From Ricinus communis (Eukaryota > Streptophyta > Magnoliopsida > Malpighiales > Euphorbiaceae), in assembly GCF_019578655.1 (NCBI RefSeq), contig NC_063257.1:310001-374000 (forward strand): DNA of 64,000 nucleotides, read 5' to 3'. The notes below the pieces were generated by a model that did not search any database, was not told the DNA's origin, and saw only the letters and a program-made list of their open reading frames with translations. Of this stretch, positions 29,360-41,969 are shown piece after piece; position 1 is the first letter of the stretch, and every line of letters begins with the position of its first letter. A program made the translations under genes and the position numbers.

Positions 29360-31804
29360 TTGACAGAAGGCCAATTGATTCTTCTGCAGTTTGAGCTGCT
29401 AAAGATGTCATAGGACATCTGTTCAGAAATTTTTTGCATTGTCCTATTGAAAATGCAGATTTTATAATTAAGCAATTAAATTTCAATTTTCCCAATTTTA
29501 TCCGTGATACTGCAATAATGTTGATCATGTAATAGTTGATTCAGATGATGCCTCTTCTTTTTTTCTTTCCACTTCACAACATATACTCAGCGTGTCATGT
29601 CGTGAAGAGCACTCGATGAGAAGTGTACAGCACACCGAGGTCCTAGTAATAGTATAATGCTATGAAGGAACCCCGCTATGCAACTGGGGGATGCATTTGG
29701 TGAGCCTGAGCAAATGTAACTTCAGTACAAACTTCGTTTTTCTTTTCATTTCTGCTGGGATTGCGATTCTGTATCTCACTCCAAGGTGCCTTCTGGATAA
29801 TTAATAATAATACTAATAATATTTGATATTACTGGAACCCTCTGTCTATTATAAGGAAGGACGACGAACATGCTGACTTTATAAGACCCATCGCTTTTTC
29901 TGCCATCTCCATTCTAAAGTCAGTTTTGCGCTCCATTGACAATCTTATAGGTCATATAATGATGTCTTTTTGGTGAATCTTGTCCAATTAAACTTGCTCG
30001 CTCATTAAGATTCTGAAAGCCTTCGCACCGTTACGGAAACTGCCGTGGGTTCACTTGTGCCCACAAGATCATTCAATTTGGCTTCTGGCATGGCTTAACG
30101 TATTATGTTGATTGAGAAGAGCAGAAAATAAGGTGAGCATCCAAATATCAAACATGATATTGGGCCAAAATATTATTAACAAATTTGACATTAAAAGAAT
30201 CGCAAATTGGACAGCGAGGCATCTGTCATATAAAGAAAGACTTTGTGGAAGTTCTTTATGGAAAGGCAATGAAACTTATAGTAGAGGAGGATGTGTGGAT
30301 TGCTATAGCAGTGCGTGCAAACCCAAATCTGAAGGAGGATTAGGAGTAAAAGAATCTTTGGATGGAATCAGTCTGCTATAGTAGGATATGTTTGGAGGTT
30401 ACAGTTAATAAAGAATCTCTATGGGCAAATTAGATAGCTGAAAACAAGCTGAAGGAACCGAGCCATTGGGAGATCATAACACCGCATTATGAATTTTGGG
30501 TCTGGACAAACCTATGCAAAATCATTAGTAGTATTAAAGGTTTCTTTGAGTATGAGTTGGGAAATGGCGTTCCAGTTCTCCTTTTGGCAATACCCTTGGG
30601 CCAATGGAGGATCTCATCTAAACAAGCTTCCTGGGATTCCAATTGTAGATACTGATATTGGAACTTACTGTTAAAGTCAAGGAAGTATGAAGAGCAGGAG
30701 ATTGGCAATTCACGTATCCCTTGCAGATCTGCTCTAGGGCTTATATCAGATGCAACTTCAGGGCGAATGATATGAGCTGAAGAGTTAAGCGACTGGAAAG
30801 TAACAAAGCATGGAGTCTTACCGTCGTATGTACTTGAGAAGCCAGAACTTGAATGTCAGCTGGCGTAATTTAATATAAGAGTTCCGCAACCATTCTTAGG
30901 CAGGGCTTTATTAGTTGGTTGGCTCTTAGAAATAGGCTAGCCTCTAAGAAAAAGGCTCAGAAATGGGTCATCTTGGTTTCTACTGTTTGCTGTTTATGCA
31001 ACGAAGAGGAAATGAATATCAAACATCTATTTTTCAGATGTGATATTTAGAAGATTCTTTTACACGAGTGCCACATGAAAGAAACGTAAGGACATGGGGA
31101 GAAGGGAGGTATCCTGGTTTCAGAAAGCAAGAGGGAAATCCCTTTAAGCTAAAATCTGGGGAGCTGCTTTCAATTCTACAATCTACTCCATATGGCAGGC
31201 CCAAAATCAATTACTTTTCGACACTAAGAACTGCACAACTACAGATATTTTTCAAAAGATAAAAGAAGTCCATTTCGCTTAAATTTGCCAAATCTAGTAA
31301 CAGTGGCAGCGGAGCTCTAAATGACTGGTTTTACAATTCATAATGTATATAGATTGTTTGTTTGTTTTAGGTCTATAACCTTGGAGGTGATGAGCTTTAA
31401 ACAATAAAACTCCTGTTTTTGGTGATTTACAAACAAACCAAAAAATAAAAAAGCCACAGGTACACGATGTTAACGAAGACGCATAAATAAGATTTCAGTT
31501 CAGCTCTTGGAGTTGGCTGAACATGCCACTCAGATATCCCTGTGTACTTAGATGCATATCGCGGCTTGAGGTTGGATCTCTGAAGGCATATATTACTATT
31601 TATAAGCAAAATAAATATACCCATTATATTTATATTCAGCATCAAACTTCAAAGTTTTTACAACTGAATAACTGGGGTGAGCCAACTTGAAGTTCGAATC
31701 TCCACCGGTTCTCAATATCCCGAATTGTCTAATGCTCAAAAATCCCAGAGTTCAGTTCAAAGTTGACGGATGGCAGTAATATGTTGTCAAATGCAAAAAC
31801 TAGT
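29360..31804. other. interval with LINE remnant between transporter and MCD1
   Basis: 29360-29560 is probable transporter 3' UTR. 29560-30060 shows nothing recognisable. 30110-31340 is a degraded LINE. 31340-31804 is MCD1 3' flank. Confidence 0.6.
30110..31340 (+). mobile_element. degraded LINE (non-LTR retrotransposon) ORF2 3' half
   Basis: Translated fragments in shifting frames match the order of the C-terminal half of plant LINE ORF2. First IANWTARHLSYKERL (post-RT linker), then CKPKSEGGLGVK, then LCKIISSIKGFFEYELGNG, then a zinc-binding zf-RVT-like piece ALRNRLASKKKAQKW with CCLCNEEEMNIKHLFFRCDI near 30910-31050, then an IYSIWQARNQLLF-like segment near 31180. Multiple stops and frameshifts; the RT core and the RNase H are missing or unrecognisable. 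Inactive. Confidence 0.75.
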
Positions 31805-33603
31805 TCATTGAAGTTCCTCTGATGATGAACTGCTGTTAAAGGAATTTGGGATAGAATTTGATTTTGATGGCTTAGGTTCGCCGGCTTGATTGTTGAAGGG
31901 GCTCTGTTCTACAAGCTCATTGGACTTTGGATTTGACTTGAATGGTCTTTCAAAATCTTTAGCATTGCTAGTGTCAATAACTAGTTTATTGAGTTTTTGA
32001 TCCTGCAAACAAACAGAAGAACTGCAGCAAAAAACAGATGCCAAGTCCACCCCAGTAACCACAACAAAAACAATACCAACTCAATAAAACTCCAGTAGTT
32101 TTTCTGCCATCTAAAGCAAGTATACTATGGACAAGAAATGTCAATAAATATGCACATATGGATTGTCGAGTAATTCATGATCATGCAAATAGCAATAAGT
32201 GGAAGGGATTTCATGACTTACTTTCCAGTTGATTCAATTGAAGTAGTGATACTGCTATTACTAAAAGCCCAGAGGCTACATGACAAGTGACAACAACTTG
32301 CTGCATTTTTAGGCCCTTGAAGTATTATAGTGAACTCGCTAGTAAAGTAAATGATGTATAGCAATTATTTGGGACAAAATAGTAAAGGTTAATATGAGGT
32401 GCTCTTTGGGGCACAACTTATAATTGCTCTCTTTTGTAGTTGTAGCTATGAGTTTTGAGGCATGAATTTAATTTTGAAAACATCAATGTAACGTACCTGT
32501 TGTAGTGCTTCCAGCTTTCTCTGCAGCGCCTCATGCTCAGCTTGAATACGGAAAGGAACACCATGTTTCTGATAAACATTAGTTTGTGCCAAGTCTTCAT
32601 CAATGTCACTGGCTGTAGTTGCAAAAGGATGATTAGCAGGAATCCACCTAACAGTGTCAGGATCAACATCGGGGGGTATAGAATCCCCTTCTTTAAGAAA
32701 AATAGTAGGCCTCTTCCACTGGTATGCACGCGACCTCCTTTTCTGATGTATAGCTTGTTGCTCTTTGGTTAAAGTAACAGGGGCCAAGCGATAAACTTTT
32801 CCACACATTTCTACAGTGGAATTGCTCTTACCAACCTTAACCAACGGATTATTGAATGGATCATCATATTTCAGAGGCATTGAACTGTGAATGCAAAAGC
32901 CACATTATTATTATTGTTGTTGTTGTTGTTGTTGTTGTGCAACCAAAATCCAGATAAAGATAGTTTGAGGGATAAGAATCATACATGCCTCTTCTATCGG
33001 ATCTCAGTTGGCCGCGTCTAACAAGATCAGCTACTGATCCAGGAGGACGCCTATACCTCGTCTTTCTCACAACATATACTCTCAGAGCAATCACCAAAAA
33101 TGCAGTTGCAACGCATAGCCATATAATGATATTACTTCCACTTTGCCTTCTTCTCTGATAAAACAAACAAGTCAAAAACAGAAACCACCAAACTAAAACC
33201 CTAACCTCGAAGATTGAATAAATTTGTAAATACAAATGCAAATAACAAATTTTACCACGAAAACAACGGGAGGAAGAGTGGAAATAATGGCTTGAAATTT
33301 ATCTAGGGAAGAAACTGTCGGAGTTTGCTCGTCTTCAGTCGGATTGACTGAGCCTTTACTGGCTCTCAGTGGATTGGTAAAGGATCGATTTAACTTGATT
33401 TGATAATGAGATAGTACGAATTCTCTCCTAATTTCCATAAATTTAGGAGAAAGTCGGGGTTTTGAAATCCACATCAATGGCTACAATATAATCAAATTAC
33501 TATAACGTTATAAACAGCCAAAGGAAAATATGAAATGAGATAAAAGAATTGGAATTACCTGAGTAGACAAAGAATGAAATTGAAGCGTCCAAATTGAAGT
33601 CAT
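31805..33603 (-). CDS. MCD1: MULTIPLE CHLOROPLAST DIVISION SITE 1 homolog, 341 aa
   Basis: Five exons on the minus strand: 33603-33559, 33480-33256, 33154-32985, 32884-32497, 32002-31805. All are GT-AG and join in frame to TGA 31805. The first about 60 residues are Ser/basic-rich and transit-peptide-like. One membrane helix follows (SNIIIWLCVATAFLVIALRV), then RKTRYRRPPGSVADLVRRG and the strongly conserved STVEMCGKVYRLAPVTL, SRAYQWKRPTIFLKEGD, PDTVRWIPANHPFATT and GVPFRIQAEHEAL (coiled coil). This is MCD1, an inner-envelope protein of land plants that positions the FtsZ ring with MinD to place the plastid division site. Length is close to Arabidopsis (about 349 aa). In Arabidopsis MCD1 lies next to TMT1, and here it is the next gene after TMT2. 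Confidence 0.92.
32904..32938. repeat. (TTA)n/(TTG)n microsatellite in MCD1 intron 3
   Basis: Short TTA units pass into eight or so TTG units within the intron between MCD1 exons 3 and 4. Confidence 0.9.
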
Positions 33604-36600
33604 TATTTTTCTTTTTAATTTTTGCAGATGGAAAATCTCTTACGCTACAAGTGAGACTTCGATTACAAATAACATAATAATGATGATAACGATAATAGTA
33701 AGAGTAATCAACTTACTATACCACAAAATAATAGCTATGGCTTTCGAAGATTACCGTTCTATTTTCTTCTTCTGCAACAGTTTCTACCAATGGAACGGCC
33801 TCATCTTTCGTTTCTCCTGTCTCTCTGTTTCTTCCTCGGGTAATAGATATTCACATTGAAAACGTATCACCAGTGGATCCGTGGCGCAATGGTAGCGCGT
33901 CTGACTCCAGATCAGAAGGTTGCGTGTTCGATTCACGTCGGGTTCAGTACCGGAACTTTTTTCCATTTTATCGTTTAATTTTCTTTATCCATTAATTAGT
34001 GTATAAAGAGAAAAATGAACTAGTGAAGCTCTTTTACTATAAGAAGGGATTTCTATTATTCCTTGTACCAACCTCTTATAAGTCAATTAGTCATGGAATT
34101 GTAGTATTTAACACCGATCATCATTAAGAATAGAAAGTACAGTGAATTATAGAATATGAAATCAGGAGTTAAAAGAAAAAATGATTACTTTTATTGTGTT
34201 AATGGTATGTACAAGAAAAGAATTTGGAGTCTGCGCCACCCTAGTTTTTTGATATATATGCCCACTATAAATTTAAAAATATCAAAACTTGCTTAGAATT
34301 CCATGAATCACACATCCCTTGGAGTTTGGCCCTCTAATTATTTAATTAGCCATTAATTTTCCCTTCTCATAACTTGTGGTTGGCAAATAAGAAGGGTTTG
34401 ACACTGTATGGTATGTACATGTGTAGATCCTATATGCCTACTGCTCATGTGGTCTCCGGTCTCCACACTCTTCAAGCTATTCAAAGTATATTTACCTAAT
34501 CATTTATCAAGAATGACAATCATCCTGGGTTTTAGCTCAATTAAGCTAATAACCATAATTATTTGAAAAATATTTACTTCCTTATAAATTTATTTTTAAT
34601 TACAATTCATGGTCGTGATTTTTACAAAAATAATCGGCTGGACTAATTAAAAAAATTAATTTTACCATGATTTTAATTTTTTTCATTACGCTTTCAAGAT
34701 AGAAGAGCTCTAACATTGTTATTTTCGAATGGAAATTATGAATTCATAACCTAATTAAGTTGTTATTCTCTACAAACAATAAATACAACTTTATTCGTGT
34801 TAAACTATAAATGGACAAGCAATTTTAGATGCTATCACAAATCACCTATGTTATGGGTTATTATTCCTTGTCTCCTAATGCTTTTTTTTTTTTTTTCCTT
34901 TATATGCTTTATAATCGTGACCAAAGTATTGTTTTTAATTGTTACTAAAAAAATCTAAGAAATAGCACACTCCACGTACCCCTCTATATGTATGTATATA
35001 TAGGGTTATTCTGGTGCTTTAGTGGGTCAGGCAAAGCTTATTTTCAATTGAATGGCTCCAAAGAAAACGGAATAAATGTCTGAGAATAAAGAAATGCTGG
35101 TAACCATTTTGTAAGTTGGACTAACACTAATCTTTTGTTAGGTCAAGACAAGGAAGAAGACGGCAGTAGTTTGTTTGTTTTTTGTTTTTTTTTTTTTTTT
35201 GGAAAAATAGAACTTTCTCCATGATCTAAAAGTAAAAATATTTAATGATATCTACAGATAATTGTTAATGATTCTTTTTATACTTAGTGGGATTACCGAC
35301 TTGTATTAGTTGTGATTATCCATCACATGTAAAGAAAAGGGTTCATACTTATAAATTTAAAGCCCCCGTCTATTTGCTATTTTTGGCATAACTAAGGTAT
35401 TATGCCCACGCAATATTTTGGTCTATCGAAATAAACTGAGGCTACTAGTTGACAAAATTACACCGTCCTTCGATCATTAGGACCCTTTTGCGTAATGCAG
35501 TTTACCGACACAATAAGCTGGGTAACCGGGGGGCAGTCAATGTATATATTATGAGAGCATGGTAATGAGGGAAGCATGAAGTATCCCTTGATCAAAAAGC
35601 ATGAATGAGCTCACTTGTGGTAATAAACGGCTACTCAGATGAAATCTCGGTCTTTTAGCTGTGGAGTTATTCTAGGGGTTTATATGGGAGTGCAGCTAAT
35701 TCTATTATTTCAGAGTTGAAGAAGAACAAAACTCAAATGTTCATAAACTGTATATTTAAGAATAATAAAATGGGGTAATGCACTTTCCAGTGGAGCACGA
35801 GTGAGACCAGAGTAATTGTCAACGCACAATTGAAGTGGTGGAAATGAAACGGCCACCTTTGACAAGTGACCCTATGGTGTAGTGGATTTTTCTCCTCCCA
35901 TTTCCATTACAATATTACATACATTTTCAAACATCGTCTAAAAAGGAAAAATGAAAAACACTGAAGTCGGTCCCACATATTCAGACATTACTATTATTTT
36001 ATCATAAAATTCATAAACAGGCATGCTCGATAAAACCAACCTCATCTCATAAATCATCAATTTGAATTTAGCCACAGTTATTCAATTTGCAAAATTTATG
36101 AATAGAATTTACCTAACATTTTTTTTATTAAAAGAAAACAGTCTATATTTTTTTATTCTATCTGGGCCACACAATTAGATATAAAATCTCATTTCATTAC
36201 CTTCGATGACCAAGAAAACAGTCCAAATTCAGAGAATAACCAGCTCAATTCATTGTATGCGCACTAAATTCAGAAAATAACTTGAGTAATATACAACAAA
36301 TGAAGAAGAAGAAGAAGAAGGGGATATGTTTTGTTATATATATATATATATAGTTGAGATTTGAGGAGGAACGGTCACCAAATCTAAAGAGACAAAAAGT
36401 ATCTCAATCACTCCAATCCAAAAGCAGAGAAATTGCCCCCAGCACTCAAATTTTTGGATTCCCTCAAATTTCACCATTCTCCTCTCTCCGCAAAGTTTAA
36501 AAAACTACGCTCTCATACAACACAACACCACATCAACTCTCAGCACCTATCCAAAGCCACAGAAATTAAGTCAGAACTCACGAATAATCGCAATCCATAT

Positions 36601-36783
36601 TATTATTATTATTGTAATAAACAGCATTCTTTCTCTTGGTAAATTTGCCTTTTGTTTACTTAATTTTAACTGGTATTTAAATACTTGTAATTAACTACAT
36701 ACGTGATTAACCCAGAGAACAATTACAGAGATACACTACTAAAACTAATACCTAATTTAGTTTTATTTTAGCAAGTTAAAAAG
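33604..36783. other. intergenic, 3.2 kb, containing tRNA-Trp
   Basis: Apart from the tRNA gene at 33875-33946 the interval is AT-rich, with homopolymer runs (34880, 35190), a (GAA)n run near 36304, a (TA)n run near 36338 and (ATT)n near 36600. No protein gene recognised. The last few hundred bases are ATL8-like gene 3' flank. Confidence 0.6.
33875..33946 (+). tRNA. tRNA-Trp (CCA)
   Basis: 72 nt. The acceptor stem GGATCCG pairs with CGGGTTC, with A as discriminator. The anticodon loop CTCCAGA gives CCA. Box A-like TGGCGCAATGG and box B GTTCGATTC are present, there is no intron and no encoded CCA, and a T-run terminator follows at about 33957. Matches the plant nuclear tRNA-Trp type. It stands alone between MCD1 and the ATL8-like gene. 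Confidence 0.97.
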
Positions 36784-37374
36784 CTAAGGCAAGAACCTAT
36801 TCGAATTGTCTTCACGCTCTTTCATTCTAGCTTCACTTTCACCTCCGCCGCTAGCACTCGCCGGCAGACCTCCACACTTCTGACATCTAGCAACTACTAA
36901 AATCTGACGGCAAGATGGACATGACGAGTGAGACCCTAGCCACGTGTCAATACAGCTCACGTGGAATCCATGTCCGCACTGAGGCAACACACGAATTTCA
37001 TCTCCCGGGGCGAATTCCGCCAAACAAATGGCGCAATCGTAGAACTTAGGTGTAGAATCGGCGGAGAAAGTCTGTTTAGGAAGTGACCTGAGGATCTTCT
37101 TTTTTAAACCTTTGTTTGCAGCTGAAGGAACCGGAGGTTGTGCCGGAGCGCCGCCTCGGGAGTTTGCCATGGAAGAAAGCCGGCGAAGCCAGGCACAGCG
37201 AGCTACAGCTATAAGCCCTAAAACACAGATTAGAGCGCAGAGGAGAGCCGCAAGTATCACAACGAAGTCTGAGTCTAACGTTGCCGGCTGTTGTTCGGTG
37301 GTCGAATCCGCTGTCTTTGCGGTGGTCAGCGCCGACGAGTTCACGGCGCCAAGGAACCTAAAAAGACGAGTCAT
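36784..37374 (-). CDS. ATL8: RING-H2 E3 ubiquitin ligase, ATL8-like, 196 aa
   Basis: Intronless, ATG 37374 (MTRLFRFLG) to stop 36784. The open frame extends upstream only from a TTG, so the ATG is taken as start. A Ser/Thr-rich N-terminus is followed by one membrane helix (FVVILAALLCALICVLGLIAV), the GLD-like linker NKGLKKKILRSLPKQTF, and a RING-H2 domain (CAICLAEF, CGHGFHVSCIDTWL, SCPSCRQIL). The C-terminus has an extra CQKCGG. This is the ATL layout: membrane-anchored E3 ligase taking ubiquitin from an E2. The wording AICLAEF...QCGHGFHV...GSHSSCPSCRQILVVARC-KCGGLP is closer, from memory, to ATL8 than to its paralog ATL80. Confidence 0.9.
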   Translation of the reverse strand: MTRLFRFLGAVNSSALTTAKTADSTTEQQPATLDSDFVVILAALLCALICVLGLIAVARCAWLRRLSSMANSRGGAPAQPPVPSAANKGLKKKILRSLPKQTFSADSTPKFYDCAICLAEFAPGDEIRVLPQCGHGFHVSCIDTWLGSHSSCPSCRQILVVARCQKCGGLPASASGGGESEARMKEREDNSNRFLP

Positions 37375-40300
37375 GTGAAGAGGGAGAGGGAGAGAGATTT
37401 GTTTTGTTTCTTTCAAGTGTGTGAGAGAGAGTGTGTGTGTGTGTGCATATAAGGTTTTCTTTTTAATATCCCAGTCGAGTCTTTAACAATTTGGATGGTT
37501 TAATAATAAGAGGAATCTAAATTTGCTTTAATAAATAATTTGCAATTGACCTCGTCTTCTTTGAATTTATTCGTTTATGCCCCTCTTCCTCCATTCAATT
37601 TTTTAAGTTAAAAAAGGAGATTATGTTGTGAACTAAAAAACAAGGGAATCAGACGTAGTTATATATGTTAGGCAAAAGAGAAGCACATTGACCAGTTAAT
37701 AGTAATTACATTAATTAATTACTGTAATTATTAACTCTTTTTTTTTTTTAATTTGTTTTTGGGTGACCTCAAAAAGGGATAGAGGGTAGCGTGGGATTAG
37801 TGACTTCATTTCACTTTATAATACTGTTTCATTCCTGCTAATCTGGCATGCTGCCCAACTTATGATTGCTTCAGAGAACAAATAAATTAATTAAAACTTG
37901 TAGTTTTGTTCGTCGCTCTTGATATTTGTTGTTAGAAAAAGGGAAAACACAACCATTTTTCACTCTTACGTCCTCGATGATGTTTCAAATAATAAAAATA
38001 AGAATCAAAGGAAGCCCAAGACCAAATAAACGAAAATCAGAATCCATCTGATTGAAATTCTGCGGAATGAATATGCCGAAGCAACATTGATGAAGTACAA
38101 TTAAGTAGCCATCAAAAGCAATAATGAAATGATTCACTTCACTCCTACTGTATGCATAAAAAGGATTTTCGGAACATTTTCTTTTTCTCTCTACCCCCTT
38201 TTCTTTTGGCTTCATCCGGTACCAAGATGCTCATACGTGGTCTCTTTATTATTATTAAAAAGGAGATTCCAAAACAGTAGCAATAAAAATATGTAATTAG
38301 CACAACTCCATGAATTTTTCTTGACAGAGAATTGAATTAAATCTTGAAAACAGAATGATAGAAATACAATAGATTTCTCGGCACCCAATAGGAGTTTAAA
38401 GGAGCTAACATTCCTAAGATTGTGACAAAAAGGAAGAAAAGTTTTTATCTGACCATGCAGCTTAGGATTGAGCCTCGAGCCTCGAGCCTTGAGTTCATCA
38501 CTATTCAGTATTCACTAACATATTATCCAAAAACCGTACATGGAGGATTAGCTTAGTGAAACGTTGCAAACAAGGCGTGGAAAACGTGAGCCTCACACCT
38601 CGCCCAGAATCACAGAAAAGATGGAGAAGATAAAAATGAGTTTGTTTTTGGAGGAAGGGACATGCACATACTTGTGGTGCCTGCGACTTTTATGGTAGAC
38701 ATGGCCCAACTACCATGTGGCATGGCCCATGTGAATCCCTCTATAAGTTAGGTTTGTCCCCTCCCCTTAATATATCATTTCCATTATTTATTTATTTATT
38801 TATTCTATTCATTCATTCCAACTACCATTTCATTTCTGTTAATTACGTTTTCTAATAAAATCTTTTCCTAATTTTCTGAACCTCATCATATCTCCTTGAC
38901 AAGCTTCCCTCTAATGTTTTTCTCTTTTGACCTTTTTAATTTTATTTTTTTTTGGTAAGATAAAAACAAATGCACTTCCATAGTTGGCGACTAGGATGAT
39001 TAAAGAGATAGTAGCTAGCGGGTGTGATTACGATTGATGCGACAGACCAACTGATGTGCAACTTAATGAATATAAGCGTGTTGTATCAAGTACTGGGATC
39101 AAGTGTCCTCTTATCCTTTTACACCCGGGCGGGAGGCAAGTCTTGCTCTCACCTTTCACTTATGTTGGCATCTGCATTCCTAAGACGTAGAAAGAGCATG
39201 CTGCAGTGCCGGTTTAAAGTCCTTTGGGATGCCAGAAGACGGCTGGATAATCATGGGCTGCATTATTCGAAAACTAATTCTGACATGGAGATCCATTGAG
39301 TTTGCTTACCCTCTTTGTCTCAGGGAATCAGTTCATTCGATATCCTGTCAAAGCATTCTAGACCACTCGGCTCAACTCCTCATTATGAATTGGTATTTCT
39401 GTCTGCATTCATTGATATGGCCATTCTCTCACATGCAGTATGGCTGTACAATTTGGCATTTCTATATGCGTACAGTTGGGCAAAATGAATGGAATTTTGC
39501 AAAAGCTTTCAATCTTTTACCTTCTCTAAAAATGTGAATTCAATGTTCATTATTTAAAGCAAGATCATGAGGCTTATACCATTGAAAGGCGTATCATAGT
39601 TCCTATGCAATACAACTATGAGCATTTGCTGTCAAAATAATGAACAATCAACTTTTTGATAGGTTGATATACACTAGCTCATTGCATATCTCTCTTGTCA
39701 AGCCTGCAAGCAACAAGAAATTATGGTCGGTAAAACAACAGGCCGAAAATATCATATAGTTATGTATATTGTCATATATCAACATGAAACAAAGAGTCAG
39801 CCACAGTTACACATAGCTAAAGTGAACAGATAAAAAGATGTTTATAACAGTAAAATTCTTCATTAATTAGAGGTAGTAAGAACACATCAATGAGACCTTA
39901 GTTTCACATTTCTGGGAAAGACAGTTATTTCTTCTTGAACTTTCATGGTTCCTGGGGAGACCTTTCAAATTTGTTTTTCTTTTATAATTGTACAAAAAAA
40001 CTGGACAGTAAGCTTGGGCTTTCATAATTACATCAAGGGCATCACACAACCGTCAACTATGATTTCCAACTTTTATATGTGCTCTGCAGATGTTTTAAAA
40101 TCCTATCCATGCCAGACCAAGCTTGTCAGGCTACTCCAATCATCAGTATATATAAGTGCAAACTTTTCATGCACGGGTCTTACTTTATGGTCAAGGCTAA
40201 TATGGGAGTGACAATTCAGCCCTCTACAATGGATCACAAGTTGAGAGCTGAGTCTAAACAGTCCTACAGATCTTTAAAATAGTAGCTAATTGCTCTACTA

Positions 40301-40387
40301 ATAGTTTTCTCAATATCAATTAGAAATAAAATAAACAGAAATTATGCAGTTACACATCTCACCTCCAGAAGAACATGCCAACTCTAC
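37375..40387. other. intergenic, 3.0 kb
   Basis: 37375-37560 is the ATL8-like promoter/5' UTR with a (GA)n(TG)n run at 37423-37445. The remainder is AT-rich, with small repeats such as GAGCCTCGAGCCTCGAGCCTTGAG near 38470. Moderately open frames around 39020-39540 have no recognisable similarity. 39600-40387 is probably OEP21 3' UTR/flank. No RNA gene seen. Confidence 0.55.
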
Positions 40388-41625
40388 TCACAAATCGAAT
40401 CTTACATTCCATCTCCCCTTCAAGTCAGCATTGAGGGTCCAATTATTTTCCCTAATTTGCATATAAGGCACCTGAAAGAGAGAAAAAGGATTAACAAAAA
40501 ACACAGCGACATAAGAAAAAGGCAACCTGGACAACAGGGCTGAGGAAAAACCAAATTGACCATTAAAAGGTTGTCCTTTCTTGCTTTTCCTTTTCCTCTT
40601 CCCTGCTGCTCTATCTCTCCCTGAACAAAAGCGCAAATAAATAAGCAGGCATCATAAGACCATTAAGAATTAAAGTATAACAAGATGTGTTGTCCATAAG
40701 AAAAGGCACCTTCTCAGTCACTTTATATCCAACTTTGAACCTAACATCTTGGTCTCTCTGAAAATTAAATTTGCTCCAAGAAAATTCTGCAGCTCCTTCT
40801 GACTTCCTCTGGCAACATATGAGAGGACATTAGTCCCACAAGGAAGCAACAGATATAGATAAGACTACAAAATTTTATTTCAATGGCTATAATAAAATAA
40901 TTTAATTTAAAAATACAGATAGAGTAATGTAGTAGTTAAAGATTTAATACTAATGCAGAAAGTGATGTTGTAACAATAGTATGTGATTCACCAAACTTAA
41001 AAGATAATTGGAGGTAAAGACCTAAGCATAGCCACTAACTAGACTAAAATGGAGAACTCGAACCTCTTTAAATTCTTTGTCAATTGTGCACCATCCCTTG
41101 ACATTGAAGGTTAATAAACCATCACTAGTCACAGGAAAGGCCTTTTTTCCGCGAAGTCTATACGTGAGCTTCTCTTGTTTATCATACTGCACTCCCACTC
41201 CAAGGCTAGCCGACAACTACAAGTGATAACAACTATACACTTTTAAAAGAACTGAGCTTCGTATACTGAGTTTTCTGTCAAAAAATCAGGGAAAAAAAGA
41301 AAAACCTACATCTGGATAAAAGCGTCTTATCATTGCACTAACATAACTCGGCGCACCAATTCTTGTATCTAGCACTCCATGAACCTAACCAAATCAAAAG
41401 AAAATAAATTACAGGATTTTACAAGGATTCAAGCAATTTTAACATTTAACCAAAGTTTAATTAGATGTTACAGCTGCAATGTGTAAATTAAAGAGGAAGC
41501 GGAGCAAAATATGAAGAGAAGTGGAAATAGACCTGCAACTGAGTTTGAGAATCGGGAGGGAATTTTTGCTTAGCATGGATTTTTAGGGCTTTAGAGTCTC
41601 CTCCATATCTCATAGATGTCTCCAT
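40388..41625 (-). CDS. OEP21: outer envelope pore protein 21 (OEP21), 167 aa
   Basis: Five exons on the minus strand: 41625-41533, 41384-41310, 41216-41064, 40808-40710, 40471-40388, in frame to TGA 40388. The protein begins [19 protein letters not shown] and ends [19 protein letters not shown], both strongly conserved in OEP21. Between are alternating beta-strand-like segments ([40 protein letters not shown]), with no signal peptide or hydrophobic helix, as expected of a beta-barrel. OEP21 is an anion-selective, ATP-regulated channel for phosphorylated metabolites in the chloroplast outer envelope. Length is near the family's about 170-177 aa. It is divergently arranged with the ribophorin gene, with 344 bp between start codons. 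Confidence 0.93.
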
Positions 41626-41969
41626 TCTGTTTCGTAAAATGCCCAATGCTGAAGCTGCTGTACCAAAATCCTACCAAATTACTATGGCACACACAACAGA
41701 GCAGACCAGGGTTTGTTGTGAAGGCCGCGGCACCTGCTTCTCTATGTTATCTTCGAGCTGCGGCTAACAAGTCACGTGACTTGACCTCCTTTAGCAAATC
41801 CCTTAACGCCACGTCTGATAGTTTATTAATAAAAAAAATAAGAATTCTCAACTGTGGGCTGGGCCGGCCGAACCCAAATGAATCATGCCCAATGAGTATC
41901 GAAGACAAAACAGCAAGTGACTGATAAACGACGGAGCAAGAGAGATCGAATCCCATAGCGAAGAACAAT
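41626..41969. promoter_or_regulatory. bidirectional promoter between OEP21 and OST1
   Basis: 344 bp separate the two ATGs. The interval contains TGGGCT (41855-41860), TGGGCC (41860-41865) and TGCCCA (41886-41891), i.e. clustered site II-type TCP-binding elements in both orientations. These are typical of housekeeping and organelle-related plant genes. No TATA box is obvious. Promoter sharing is inferred from spacing. Confidence 0.6.

Noticed and set aside
33784..33966. Minus-strand 60-aa frame
   Set aside because: It is the translation of the tRNA-Trp gene and its flanks.
39020..39540. Overlapping open frames (91 and 102 aa) downstream of OEP21
   Set aside because: No recognisable motif, no consistent frame, composition like random moderately GC DNA.
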